From NCBI GenBank assembly GCA_022385805.1, contig MU277697.1, positions 62,001 to 126,000 on the forward strand: 64,000 nucleotides of DNA, in the 5' to 3' direction. Each line of letters starts with the position of its first letter. The stretch's first letter is position 1. This DNA is from Pilatotrama ljubarskyi (taxonomy: Eukaryota; Basidiomycota; Agaricomycetes; Polyporales; Polyporaceae). The notes below the pieces were generated by a model. It was not told where the DNA came from. It ran no database searches and worked only from the letters and a program-made list of their open reading frames with translations. Shown here one piece after another: positions 46,756 through 61,329 of the stretch. The translations under genes were made by a program, and so were the position numbers.

Positions 46756-47221
46756 TTTAGCCTTTCAGACTACTCCTGCCAGTAGTTGAGCGCAGACCTG
46801 ACCCAGACCAGTTCCGGATCGCGAGTACGACGAGAGAGGCCAGAGTAATACAGAACCACCGAGGTCTGAGTCGATGAGATGATGCAGTAGGCGCCCGCAA
46901 CGCTACGACTGCTTTATGGGCGCCTATCCTACTGCAGTTCGCGATCATGCGTACGCGAGCGCACCTTGGCGGTCGCGGTCATCCGGCTCCTCCATATTGA
47001 GTATCGACTCAACCAAGGCCCTTGAGAAGGTGATGATGCTCTGACATGATTCCTGTATATACTTACGGTGGACGCAGAAAGGCTCTGAATAAGAATCGCG
47101 ACCACTACTCTAACACCGCAGGCGAAGCGCAATTTGCCGACAGGTGGTTACTGCCCATCCGTGGTGCGCTCAGGAATACAACATATTCGAATTGAGGACT
47201 GACATATACTAGAAGTAGGAT
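46756..47221. other. Divergent promoter region GPI16 / AFG2
   Basis: 466 nt separate the start codons. No clear TATA box for either gene, as is common for housekeeping genes. Confidence 0.5.
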
Positions 47222-50485
<3,264 letters not shown>

Positions 50486-50801
50486 CCTTGAGTTTGAGGC
50501 GATGTATGATGGTGTACCTTCTGGTTCCGTGTGTTGTAGGGCGGGCTTATCTGGAAGTAGAAAAGTTGAAGCCACCAACAGAGAAGCAATCCATGAAGAC
50601 CCACTATACTAGCGATACTTGTGTGATGGAGACTGCACGTCGCATTCGGCAGCTTCTGCCCGTGTGCAACGATAACAGTGCGAGGTATCAAGACGTGTCT
50701 ATTGGGTGGTATTCCGCGTAAGGATACACAACTCTATGAGAGCGCAGGAAAACAAACAGGACATCAAGAAGCGAACCTGCAAGAACCGCACACAGCAAGT
50801 A
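50486..50801. other. Short convergent intergenic region
   Basis: 3' regions of AFG2 (+) and the MFS gene (-). Nothing else seen. Confidence 0.6.
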
Positions 50802-52926
50802 TCATACGACGTCGTCGCCTCTTCTCTCAGAGGTCCGCCGGCGGCGCTCGGCCTCTGCCGCTGCGTCATCCTCGCTCATCCTCCTGTCCTCCGCACCCCT
50901 CTTCTCCTCCACGACCCCCGCTTCCCCGCCCATCCCTCCATTCGCCTCTTCTCCTCGCTTCTCCCCTCCCCCACCGCCCTTCTCAGCATTGACAGCAGCA
51001 TCACGCTCCGCCTGCTGCTTCGCGATGACTCTGCTCTTCCGCAGCTCGAACCCGCCCTCCCACCCTATCCACTTGTACCGCGGACAGTGCGGCCCGCGGA
51101 GGAAGAGCACGAAGAGCGTCCAGCCGGTCCACGCGAGGTTGAGCGAGGCGTCGGGCCGCCAGCCGTGCTCCGTGAACACCTTCGAGCCCACTGCTGTCCC
51201 CATCACCTGTCCGATGAACAGCTGGACACCCCATCATCATCAGTATAGCCCGCACGCATACACCCCGGCCGAATCCAGAAGCACAGCAGAGAAGAGAGGC
51301 GACGTACCGAGAGAAGCAGCACGGCGTTCAAGCGCGAGCGCGCGTTCCCGTCGAGCCCCAAGACGGCGGTCGTGAGCGACACCTGCTGCGTCTGGCGGAA
51401 GATGTCGAGCCCGATGCAGACGATGACGACGACGGCGACGTTGAGCCCGACCGCGGCGGTCTGGATGGAGAAGGTCGCGATGAGCGCGAGGATCGCGACG
51501 AGCGTCGCGGACCAGGGCACGAGCTTGTCGATCGTGCGCCCGATGAGAGGCGCCATAGCGACGCCGACCATGCCGACGAGTCCAAAGAGGCCGATGACCA
51601 CGCTAGGTGAGTGTGAGCGGGAGTGAACTATCGGGACGCGATGGGAGTCGGAGACTTACGTCGAGTAGTTGTACGGAGGCCCGCCCAGCAGGAATGTGAG
51701 CGTGACCCACCAATTGGTGAAGCACGCGCTAGACGGGATGGTGATGAGGATGGCCTGGACGAGCAGCGGCTCCGTCACCGTGAACTTGGCCATGCTGTAC
51801 AAGATCCCGAAGTACGTGGTGCCCTTGTTTTTCGCCGGGTAGTCCGGCAGCATCCAATACAGCATGAGCAGCACAAGATACTGCACGCCGATGGCGATAA
51901 AGTACACGATGCGCCAGTTGACGAACTGCGCGACGACCCCGGCGAGGACACGCGCTATCAGGACACCGAAGAGCAGGCCTGAAAGCACAATAGAGAGCGC
52001 TGAGGCGCGGCGCTCTGGTGGTGCGAGGTCAGCCGCGAGAGGCATAAGGATTTGGGGCGTGACGCTGCCTATGCCGATCAAGAAAGAGAGGAGCTCGAAG
52101 GCCACCAAGGACTTAGTGATCGCCAGACCTATAGTCAGAGAGGCGGTAATGAAGGTGAGCAGGAGGAGGAGTGGTCTTCTCCTGACCAGGTCGCCCAGGG
52201 GTGTGATGAAGAGGAGTCCGATAGCATAGCTAAGAGAGGGCCGTTAACCAAGAGCAGAGGTAGAGAAACGGGGTACCACTCACCCTGCCTGTACGAGCGT
52301 GGGGATATTAGACACTTTCTGGTACGTTACGCCGAATGCTTGGGCAAACTGGACTGAAGGGCAACCGCGTCAACATATACCAGGATATCTCGTAGGCCAA
52401 GGCGGCATTAGCATCGCAGCCTCAGGCGTTGGGAAGTCCATCGCGCTGGATATCAGGTCTCTGAACGGTGCATCACTGGAGAGAAAAGCGGCATATAGCT
52501 TGCCGCGATGTACCTATTCGCACCTGCCATCACGCCAAGCCTGAGGATGCGGCCTTCCAAGCCTCGACACCATATACTAACACCGGCCCTCTACTCACTC
52601 AGTAATGGTTGGCAATAGTACAGGTTCGCCACGACTGCAGACTTTCTATTAGCAGGTGACATGTTTGAGCTTTGAGAGAAAGTGTGCGCACTAAATGTGC
52701 TCGCGAGACCGAACGTAACGTTCATCGCCAGGCCAAAGTGCGCAGGATGTTCCGGGTCATACTGCAATGCCCTCGGAATAGGCAAGAAGCCGAAGTCCTT
52801 CTTCGAGCCACTCGGGGCAACTGCGCTCTCTTTCTGCCTATCATCGGCCTGCAACACAGTCGCCGCGGGCAGCGTCGACGAGGTGGACGCCGTGTCGGAC
52901 TGTTCCTGGGCCTGTTCGTCGGGCAT
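50802..52926 (-). CDS. Major facilitator superfamily transporter
   Basis: Six exons, 52692-52926, 52599-52634, 52284-52353, 51660-52229, 51308-51602 and 50802-51221, in frame, 541 residues. A soluble N-terminus of about 60 residues precedes the first helix (AMNVTFGLASTF). IPTLVQAGYAIGLLFITPLG, DLVRRRPLLLLL (the MFS loop 2-3 motif with RRRP), SVTPQILMPLAADLAPPERR and SGLLFGVLIARVLAGVVAQF follow, and the second half starts VVIGLFGLVGMVGVAMAPLI. The C-terminal tail is long, Glu/Gly/Arg-rich and cytosolic. It resembles the AraJ/YnfM-like efflux permease group; substrate unknown. One intron (52354-52598) is 245 nt. It is divergent from a short-chain dehydrogenase gene, so a shared substrate or pathway is possible but unproven. 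Confidence 0.85.
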
Positions 52927-53559
52927 GGCGAGGACAAGGGGCACAGTGCACGACAGGAAGAGTGGTCCGAGTGGAAATCGCAGGCGTGCATGATGTATAG
53001 CTCGAGCCTGACGTCGGAAATAGCACCCGTCGAGAACAGTCAGCGGCTCGATGCTGCCCTCTCTGCTCGCGCGCTCCGACTCGGCCTGCCGTGTCCCACG
53101 CGCATTCTCTTCGGGCTGTTCCTTGAAGGATGGTCGATTTGCCTCTATTATACCGACCATTCAAGGCATCCCATGCCGTGTCATGGCAGGCTTACTACGC
53201 AACGCTATACGATGTCACTGATCGACCGGCGTCGTATAGGCTTTGACAGCTTCCGGGACCAGAGGCGCTCGATGATGAAGCTTTGAAGCAGTATATGGAG
53301 AGGTAACAGTGTTTCCTGTAATGCTCGCCATTGAATATGAACGGCTAGTGCGTGCCTATACAGCTGTTGTAAGCGTGCACATGGGGTACTTACCCGGCTA
53401 TAATCAATAACCGATCCGGCGTCTGCTGACCCCGCAGCCATCGGGGAACTTGTTTGCCTGCCGGAACGCCGTCCCTGGCTCGGATGTAGACATCCACTGT
53501 CCACTCGAACTCATGTCTTCGACCCCTACAACGAGCTTCTCTACAGTTCGTTCGCGAAG
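52927..53559. other. Divergent promoter region MFS / SDR
   Basis: 633 nt between start codons. No clear TATA box; no further gene seen. Confidence 0.5.
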
Positions 53560-54758
53560 ATGGCGTCCTTGCAAGTGAGCAGCCTCTTCGATGTCAAGGA
53601 CAAGGTTGTGCTTGTCACAGGCGGAAGCCGCGGCATCGGCAGGATGGTGCGTCTACTTGCGTGACCGCGACCGTGTGCAGATCCTCACCAGGCATGCCAT
53701 AACGCGCTTCCTAGATTGCCACCGGGTTCGTGAGGAATGGCGCCAAGGTGAGCATTTGTGTGTCTGCGAGGTCGCCGACCAATGCGCTCATCGTCCACAC
53801 GGTCAGGTCTATATCTCGTCCCGCTCAGCGCAGGACTGTTCTGCGACCGCGAACGAGCTCAACTCGTTAGGACCCGGGACATGCATCGCGCTTCCCGCCG
53901 ACATGCAGAAGCTCGAAGAGGTGGAACGCCTCGTAAAGGAGCTCAGCGCGCGCGAGAAGGCTTTGCACGTCCTTGTGAACAACGCCGGCGCGGCGTGGGG
54001 CGCGACGCTCGATGACTACCCGGTATGTCCATTCTCACCCACTGCGCCAAATATTAGAATACACGCTGAGAACGCTCGAGGATAGGACTCGGCGTGGACG
54101 AAACTCCTCACGCTGAACCTTCAGCGTGTGTTTACTCTGACGCAGAAGTGCCTCCCCCTCCTCCGGGCCGCGGCCGAGCAGGGCGGTTCGGACGATGGGG
54201 TCTACAGAGACCCTGCGCGCATCATCAATGTAAGAGAGAATCCCACTCGCTCATTGAAGAGTAGTGTTGACCTCCATCCCTCGACAGATCGGCTCGGTAG
54301 AGGGTCTCGTAGTGCCCAGCCATGAGACGTACGCGTACTCTGCGTCGAAGGCGGGCCTGCACCATCTAAGCCGAAATCTCGCCGGTCGTCTAGGCTGCGA
54401 GGGAATCACCAGCAACACGCTTGCATGCGGTACGTTTCTGTCCCTTGCCGCGATCACTACATTCTCATGCTTCTCTGCCTGCTAGGTCCGTTTGAGAGCA
54501 AGAGTAAGTACGCTTAGGCGGCCCATCAACCGCGTTGCTAACTCGCCTTTGACAGTGATGGCACAGACTCTGCGCGAGCACGGCGAGATCATCAAGGCGA
54601 GCATCCCGCTCGGGCGTATCGGGACGGTGGAGGACGTCGCGGGGACGTGCATCTACCTCGCGAGTCGCGCGGGCGCGTGGATCAACGGGGCGACTATTCA
54701 GGTGGACGGAGGGAGTATTGTGCGCATGGGGCTATCGACGCCTTCGGCGAAGCTGTAG
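53560..54758 (+). CDS. Short-chain dehydrogenase/reductase
   Basis: Seven exons, 53560-53646, 53715-53747, 53807-54022, 54086-54229, 54288-54429, 54486-54503 (18 nt) and 54556-54758, in frame, 280 residues. Classic SDR: cofactor motif VVLVTGGSRGIGRM (residues 16-29), VYISSRSAQ (Arg after beta-2, suggesting NADPH), VLVNNAGAAWG, then Ser163, Tyr177 and Lys181 in the S-Y-K triad (IGSVEGL ... YAYSASKAGLHHL), and the end region GRIGTVEDVAGTCIYLAS and INGATIQVDGG. It is close to the polyol/sorbose or 3-oxoacyl reductase-like SDRs common in fungi; substrate not predictable. The start at 53560 begins MASLQVSSLFDVKDKVV, normal for the family. Divergent from the MFS transporter. Confidence 0.9.
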
Positions 54759-55487
54759 CATCCCTCGGGCTTGTCGGATGTTGGTCGTTGACAACAATGC
54801 TTTGAACTCTCGGAAAGCGAACATATCAGCTCGGGTGTCCGAGCTTCGACCGGCCATGGATGATAGCTCTCGTTCCATATAACTGACATGAGGTCGTGTG
54901 GGATTGTGCTGTGGCAACCTCCTACCCATGAGGGCTGGATGATGGCTGGCTGAAACTTCCCCGCCGATGGAATAGTGTAGGTGAGCTCTCCGCTCTTTCT
55001 GTATGCTCACGGCTAGAATTAGACCTGAGATACAACAGTGCATAGCTCGAAACATATCAGGCCTAGGACGCGTACTGAATCTGCGCGACCCTTGGCTGGA
55101 CGCCGCGCGAGGGCATACAAAAACGCTACATCGCTTTGGGACAGTCAACGCCGCCATCACCTGTTGAGCGCCTCAGGAGACACTATTATAAGTATCGCTG
55201 CGCAGGCTTGCATCTTGAAGCGAACCTCTTCGTCTCTCCAGCAAGTATCCCCAACCGCGCCACAAGCCCGTGCCTCCATCGCAGCAGTCACCTTTTACAG
55301 CTTTCCAAGCTGCTCATAGACTCGCCTTCTCTGCTAGGTCTCCAGTGTACGTGTGACAAACGGTCGCCACGATAGACATCATACATGTTCGTCCCTGTCA
55401 TACCTCCGGTGCTCGTATCCAGTTTACACGGAGTTCAACAGGACGTCCTACTTCTCTCCTGACCAAGTATACCCTAAGACTCCTACG
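54759..55487. other. Intergenic
   Basis: No supported gene. A TATTATAAGTAT element near 55184-55195 may belong to the disrupted gene that follows. Confidence 0.5.
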
Positions 55488-56948
55488 ATGGCCACCGTAT
55501 TGAAAGCTCCTCTGCCAGACGCAGTACGCGACCCCATTATCGACCAATGCCGTTCCGCGGAGTCCTGTGCTCGTATGGAGCCCGAGCAGGCTACCGCGCA
55601 TATCTTTGAAGCCTACAAGACACTCCGCGCATGCTGCCTGACCTGTCGGAGTTGGCTGCCTCGCGCTCAACTTGTACTCGTCTCCCACATTCATGGACGC
55701 CAAGTCCGTGGCGCAGTTCATTGCGACCATCGAGGGCCACCCTTTCCTAGCCGTGCATGCCCGCTCGTTGAACGTCATTGAAGGTTCGTGCGCGGAGTTC
55801 ACCCCTTTCATCAACCGTGACCTGGCCCGAAGGCTGGTCCACATGCGAGAGCTCACACTTGCCGTTAATAGTGAATTGTAACCTCCGCACTCCTGGGACT
55901 CAAGGAGGTGAGACACTATCACTAAGCTGTGCGTGGACAGGTATCGGGAAGTGCGCGTTCTCTTCCGCCTCGTGCGGGGACTCAACAAGCTCGAGGAAAT
56001 GCGACTGGATCCCGCACAGGCCTAGCCGGGGTAGCTCTCCCCACGTCTTGTCTCCTCAGTACAGGCAAGCGGAGGCACCGCGCAAGAATCGTATCGCCCT
56101 GAAGGTGGGCGCTCTTGGGGTAAGATGTGTCTTATGCCTGGTGTAATAACGAAGCTTGTGCTGACGATATATCTCCGGCCCTTTCGCCACAGGCAGCATA
56201 TATTGTGCGCGCCGAGTTCACGCAAAGACTCGGGGCTGAGTCGGGCCTATCCGTCGACGAACTGGTCTTGGCCTGGGATGGATCGAACTCTGCAGAATGT
56301 ACGAAAGCCTCATCTTGGGTCCTGCATTGTGGCACTCATACTGCTTTTGTCCATTCGTCTTCAGCGTCCGAAGGCCTGCTCAGGTATATTGCAAGCCTCC
56401 GTTGTCTGAAGAAGCTCGTCCTCTCAGTGCAGTCACCGCGTCCTACCACAGAGCTAGGCTCGCGATTTAGTGATCACTGGCTCGAGTCGGCGTCGGCGTG
56501 GATCACTTTGGTCCTGCAGGCAACGCAGACTTACGCCGAACTGCATGTGGTATGCCTACGTTTCTGGCTGGATGGATTGGGTCGTATCGAGCTGCCCGTG
56601 CATCGCGATGTCTTCCTGGAGAAGCTCATCACCCGGGCTTTCGAAGAAGCCATCTGTCACCGGAAGGCTCCGAGTCTCTTCCAGTTACGCCTGCAGCTCC
56701 CAATGAACTCTTACCATGCACCACAGGAGTCCACACCAGAGCGGTGGCGAGCTGAGCTTCGGAAACGGTTGCCGGAGCTTCGTGCGCACGGCAGCTCAGT
56801 TGATGTGCAAATGACTCGTGGTGAGTCTTCCCAATACCTCAAATTGCCCCACGCATGTACGTCGTTCGTTCACGCTCTACCTCGTCAGTATCAGACAAGC
56901 TCCCGAGACGTCCCGTATGGTTATCAGGGAGAGAAAAGCAATCCGTAG
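55488..56948 (+). pseudogene. F-box/LRR-like gene, disrupted
   Basis: The reading starts MATVLKAPLPDAVRDPIIDQ and continues to LRACCLTCRSWLPRAQ, a basidiomycete F-box-like N-terminus. Near 55665 the frame moves by +1 without a possible intron, and protein-like sequence goes on in the new frame (LYSSPTFMDAKSVAQFIATI, ARSLNVIEGSCAEFTPF). An intron (donor at about 55879) joins NSELYREVRVLFRLVRGLN to it, then stops appear after MRLDPAQA. From 56170 another open frame holds AAYIVRAEFTQRLGAESG, LSVDELVLAWDGS and SLRCLKKLVLSVQ, to a stop at 56948. The pattern suggests one gene broken by at least one frameshift; a sequencing error at 55665 could also explain the first break. Function would be substrate recognition in an SCF-type complex, by analogy only. 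Confidence 0.5.
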
Positions 56949-57306
56949 GCCGCCGAGCCTCGCCTACCAGATGACTCCAGCCTCTCCAGCCACTCCTTCC
57001 CTGGGCACCCTCTGAGCGAAACCCTCACTCATGCAGCATGGTGTACATGACGTTGTCTGAAGCAGGCCGAGACATGTTAGTAGTGATTATGTACCGCACT
57101 ACGTTATTCTGAGTCCTGTCACGTCTACGGGTTTGCGTAGTGCCAATTTCCAAATACTGGTCATCCTTTTCGAGCAAAAAGCCGTGGGGAGTACTTGCAC
57201 GCCGCTACTGTTCAGAAGCCTGATGCATCGTCCAGTGAGCATCACTGCGCGCGAGTGCATGACCGGGTGAAAGCTCTGTAGTCGTACAAAGGTAAGAGAA
57301 GCAAAA

Positions 57307-57403
57307 CGACACCAGCAGGATTCGAACCTGCGCTCCCGAAGGGAAACAGATATCTACGCTGTATCGTTCGAATCTGTCGCCGTAACCACTTGGCTATGAT
57401 GTC
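57307..57403 (-). tRNA. tRNA-Ser(CGA) with a 15-nt intron
   Basis: On the minus strand: acceptor GACATCA pairs with TGGTGTC; D arm GCC-loop-GGC; anticodon stem ACAGA pairs with TCTGT; loop TT-CGA-A gives anticodon CGA (codon UCG). A 15-nt intron (CGATACAGCGTAGAT) follows one base after the anticodon. Class II variable arm TCCC-TTC-GGGA. T arm GCAGG-TTCGAAT-CCTGC. Discriminator G followed by a TTTT terminator. Confidence 0.95.
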
Positions 57404-57693
57404 ATGGGCGTTTCTTGCCAGGTAATCATACGGATTGTAAGCGACCAAAGCGGCCCCTTCCCGTTGAGCTCGCCGACTTGTCCGGCTTGCTCGTCGTCCT
57501 CTCCGCTCTTCTGACTTCGGGTTGCACGCTGCCCATCAGTATCCAGCTAGAGTGTTCGACTATCGTACGCTTCTGGGTGCCGAAGATTGGGCAGTTTCTG
57601 GCTTGTCGACAGACCCTCCCTCTTCAAGTTGTCTGGATCGCGCCGGTCGAGACGAGCCGGGAACCAGGCCGGATGGCGGCCGCGGGAGGTCCG

Positions 57694-57699
57694 TATAAA
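57694..57699 (+). promoter_or_regulatory. TATA box of HEM13
   Basis: TATAAA 52 nt before the ATG at 57746, placing transcription start downstream of the in-frame ATG at 57587 and supporting the shorter start. Confidence 0.6.
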
Positions 57700-57745
57700 T
57701 GTCCAGCACCCGGTCTCCAGATGTTCACACAACCTCTCGTCCACC

Positions 57746-58801
57746 ATGGCGGCCCAGTCAGACGTTCCTATGCGACAGCGTGTCGAGGAGTACATCTCCA
57801 AACTCCAGGATGACATCGTCGCCGCGCTAGAAAACCTCGATCCCAACGCGCCCAAATTCAAGCGCGACTCTTGGCTCCGCGCGCAGGGCGGACGAGGTCT
57901 CTCGTGCGTCTTCGCTGTCCCAGTCCCTCCGCCAGGTGTCGCGCCCCAGGAAACGGTGCTCGAGAAGGGCGGCGTCAACATCTCCGTCGTCCATGGCATG
58001 CTGCCGCCACCAGCCATCAAGCAGATGCGCGCGGACCACTCCTCCATCCCCGACATCCAGTCGAGCGTTCCCTTCTTCGCTGCCGGGATCAGTCTCGTCA
58101 TCCACCCGCGCAACCCGCACGCGCCGACCGTCCACGCCAACTACCGCTACTTCGAGATCACCGAGCAGCCGACGGAGGAGGAGCAGGCCGCGGGCAAGCC
58201 GGGCAACCTCATCGCGTGGTGGTTCGGCGGCGGCTCCGATCTGACGCCTTCGTACCTCTACGAGGAGGACGCGCAGCACTTCCACCGCACCATCAAGACC
58301 GCGTGCGATCCGCACGGCGCGGCGGTCTACCCGACGTTCAAGAAGTGGTGCGACGAGTATTTCTTCATCCCGCACCGCGGCGAGGCGCGCGGCATCGGCG
58401 GCATCTTCTTCGACGACCTCTGCGAGGAGCCGCACAAGCGATTTAACGAGGCCGACGCGCGGCCGAGGACCGCAGAGGAGATCTTCGCGTTCGTCAAGGC
58501 GGCGGGCGACGCGTTCGTGCCGTCGTACGTCCCCATCCTCGAGCGGCGCATCCGGACGCCGAGCGACGACCACGAGCGCCGGTGGCAGCTCCTGCGACGT
58601 GGTCGATACGTGGAGTTCAACCTGGTGTACGACCGTGGGACGAAGTTCGGGCTGATGACTCCCGGCGCGCGGATAGAGAGCATCCTGATGAGTCTGCCGG
58701 AGACTGCGCGGTGGGAATATATGAGCGAGCTGGGAACGGACCCCGAGACGAGGGAAGGGAAGCTGGTCGAGGTGCTCAAGCACGCGCGCGAGTGGGTATG
58801 A
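57746..58801 (+). CDS. HEM13: Oxygen-dependent coproporphyrinogen III oxidase
   Basis: An intronless frame of 351 residues, starting in a perfect CCACCATGG context. An in-frame upstream ATG at 57587 lies before the TATA box and is rejected. Motifs in order: FKRDSWLRAQGGRGLSCVF, VLEKGGVNISVVHG, HPRNPHAPTVHANYRYFE (conserved His), AWWFGGGSDLTPSYLYEED, FHRTIKTACDPHG, KKWCDEYFFIPHRGEARGIG, GGIFFDDL, LRRGRYVEFNLVYDRGTKFG and ESILMSLPETARWEY. The homodimeric enzyme oxidatively decarboxylates coproporphyrinogen III to protoporphyrinogen IX using O2, without metal; the yeast enzyme is cytosolic and no mitochondrial targeting peptide is seen here. Complete absence of introns in this intron-rich window is notable. 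Confidence 0.97.
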   Translation: MAAQSDVPMRQRVEEYISKLQDDIVAALENLDPNAPKFKRDSWLRAQGGRGLSCVFAVPVPPPGVAPQETVLEKGGVNISVVHGMLPPPAIKQMRADHSSIPDIQSSVPFFAAGISLVIHPRNPHAPTVHANYRYFEITEQPTEEEQAAGKPGNLIAWWFGGGSDLTPSYLYEEDAQHFHRTIKTACDPHGAAVYPTFKKWCDEYFFIPHRGEARGIGGIFFDDLCEEPHKRFNEADARPRTAEEIFAFVKAAGDAFVPSYVPILERRIRTPSDDHERRWQLLRRGRYVEFNLVYDRGTKFGLMTPGARIESILMSLPETARWEYMSELGTDPETREGKLVEVLKHAREWV

Positions 58802-59449
58802 TAGAGGAAGGACAACGACGTGAGTTTGCCGTATCCTACGTTGCCCACGCTCGGTTGCTGACTGCATTCAGCCAATCTGTATTATTATATAGGCATCTTA
58901 TGCGGCGTCCCATGTAGACAGGTCCATAGTCGTGTATTGGTGCGTGTAACCAACCCCACTCCTGACCTCTTCCATCCTATTGCACACAACATGGATGGAT
59001 ACGCACACGACTGGCGCATAGCATCACACCAGTACACGGCGTCTCTTACAGATCTGAGATAAGCTTAATTGGTCAGAGTCGCTTTGTACGGCTTCCTATT
59101 GTGTACGTCTTTCGCCTCGCCACTGGACCTAGCTTCAGTGTGGTATTCACAGCCTTTGCGTGCGCATCGCCTTCGATGCTAGCATGCTGCGCTCACATTC
59201 ACGTCGAGAGAGGAAGGTGTTGCTGCCGCAGCTCGCATGGAGTTCTCCTCAGATTCGTCCCTAATAGCGCACAACAGGAGCAACCTCTGTCCTCCCCTCA
59301 TCCCCTCAGGTCGCCACGGATGGTAATCAGGCTGTGAGGTTGTCCGTTACGCTGCTGTGATCCGCCTCCAGCTTGTAGGGTATAAGAGGGACACATTCGA
59401 CACCCTACCTCTCCCCAGAATCGTACGTGTCCCCACCACCGCCTCTGAG
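58802..59449. other. Intergenic
   Basis: 3' region of HEM13 and promoter of the first tandem paralogue. No gene seen. Confidence 0.5.
59381..59386 (+). promoter_or_regulatory. TATA box of tandem paralogue 1
   Basis: TATAAG in GGGTATAAGAGGG, 64 nt before the ATG at 59450. Confidence 0.45.
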
Positions 59450-60748
59450 ATGCACCACTTTGCCACTTCAATGTCGACTGGTGAGCAAAAGACCAGATGG
59501 CCAATCATGTGCTAAACGGCTTTTACAGACCTAGACGCTAGTGGAAGTCCAAGACCACAACATCTAGATGTCATCCTATCTCATGGCCGCCGATCCCTCT
59601 GGGATCGAGAGTCGTGGGCCATCACGCGGCTCGAAGATAAGGTCGTCGTCGAGCCGTGGCGCGACGAGCATCAAGCTAGCACTAGCTTCTTCCTGATTCC
59701 CGGACTGAACGTATGCTCGTACACCAACGTCACCGAACTGTGGTTGCAACTGGACGACCCGCGAAACCCGGCAAGCCACAGCCATCTCCTCTATGCGCCC
59801 AACTACTCTGTCGTTCCAGATGATTTCCCGAACACCGCTACGGAGAAGCAAGTCGTCCAGCTGTGCCAATACTTTCCCCACCTGGCCAGTTTGACCGTGA
59901 GGATGTGCAAGCCGGAACTTGCCATGCCACATATCCCGCTCCTGGTCTATAAATTGGCGCATAGGTACCCGAAGCTGGGCACGATCGTTATTGAGGACAC
60001 CCATTGCCACGAGCTGCTCGAAAGGGTCATTACAGTGAGTGCTTGCACCGGTGGTTACAATGACGGTTCTGAAATTCAGATTCGTCGTCCGCAGGAGTAC
60101 TCCATGGTTTCGGAACTGACAGCTATCACTGAGGAAGAAGAGCGGAAACGAGAAAAGTACAGCTACGACATGTCGAACCTGCACACACTAGAAATCCACA
60201 AGCCAAGCCTAGCTCCTTGGGCAGAGGAATACGACGAGCACGTCGCCGGCTTCACGAGGGTCTGTTTAACAACTTCTCTCCCGTTGACCACACTGATCCG
60301 TCACTTGTAGAAACTAGGCGCCGGCGCAAACATAGAGGGAGCAGGCTGGCATTCTCAGTACGAACGAGCCGAGGATCTCGACAATGATCAGACCGTCAGC
60401 ATGGCGTGCGAGGCCAGACTCCTCGCATGGAAGATGCTCGTGGGACCCAGTTTCCCATCGTTACGACACATACGGATCGTCCTGTACGAAGGCCCAGGAC
60501 GCGCCAGGTTCAAGCTCGACGCGATCAAATGGGGTGCACAACTTCCTGAACCCGATGACACGCTGTTCAGCCACGGTGTCTTGGATTCGTGTCCGCCGAG
60601 TGCAGTACCTCAACAGATGAGTACGGAGCTCGTGCATTTTCAACCTGTTATTTGGCAGTGCGATACGGATGCCGTGGCCCGTATGTTTGCAGGATCCTCT
60701 GAGTTCAACCCTCTATTTGGAATGTACAATACTCTCACGGGGCCGTGA
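59450..60748 (+). CDS. Tandem paralogue 1, lineage-specific LRR/F-box-like protein
   Basis: Four exons, 59450-59480, 59529-60034, 60095-60259 and 60311-60748, in frame, 379 residues. It opens MHHFATSMSTDLDASGSP and RRSLWDRESWAITRLED. The diagnostic block shared with the next two genes is VVQLCQYFPHLASLTVRMC, KPELAMPHIPLLVYKL, then HRYPKLGTIVIEDTHCHEL. Later parts include NLHTLEIHKPSLAPW and GPSFPSLRHIRIVLYEGPG. Short leucine-rich strands (LTVRMC, LGTIVIED, LHTLEIHK, LRHIRIVL) suggest an LRR-like fold as in basidiomycete F-box relatives, but I see no F-box and no known domain. No signal peptide or membrane helix. First of three same-strand paralogues within 4.6 kb. Confidence 0.7.
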
Positions 60749-61329
60749 TGCACTGTAAACGCCTCTCATATAAGCAGCACTGCAGTACGCCTGCTCCGAT
60801 AACCCTCCTCTCCGTCAAACGTAGATTTCATCATCTCGTCTTCCGGAGAATCCGCCGATTCAACCGAACGCGTGACGAACACCCACTGCCCGCGAGAGCA
60901 CGAGAGGCCCAGGGTGAGCGATTCCTCGGAGACACGGTCACGTGCGCTAGCATCCGAGCGGAATGTCGTGCATGACATTGAGAACTTCCGTCTTCCAAGA
61001 TTCTGTGAGCCTTTCTGGCCTGGGGTTTGCTGTTAACGTTGATCTCCGGTCGACAATACTACGACGAGGCTGCTTCGGCGCTGCTTACCCGCGGCAAGCA
61101 AAGACCAACAGGATGGACACGGTTACGTATGCTCCCCGGAATCCCCTCATCTGCCCATGTCGCCACAAAAGGTGAAAACATTCGAGGCGGTGCGTATGTG
61201 GCGAACATACCACTCTAGTTCGTCTCTGGAGTTGGGCATCGGCGACACTATATAATGAGCATGTCCACGACATGTTCTTCCTGCATCTTTACACTCGCTA
61301 TCATCGCTAGCTTACCTCTGAACTTGAAG
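60749..61329. other. Intergenic between tandem paralogues 1 and 2
   Basis: Contains the TATA element of paralogue 2 near 61249. No gene seen. Confidence 0.5.
61249..61254 (+). promoter_or_regulatory. TATA box of tandem paralogue 2
   Basis: TATATAAT-like element 76 nt before the chosen ATG at 61330. Confidence 0.45.

Noticed and set aside
57587..57745. 53-residue N-terminal extension of HEM13
   Set aside because: It lies upstream of and across the TATA box; the composition is not like a targeting peptide, and 57746 has an ideal start context.
57827..58867. 346-residue minus-strand frame
   Set aside because: Shadow of the GC-rich HEM13 gene on the opposite strand; arginine/valine-rich without motifs.
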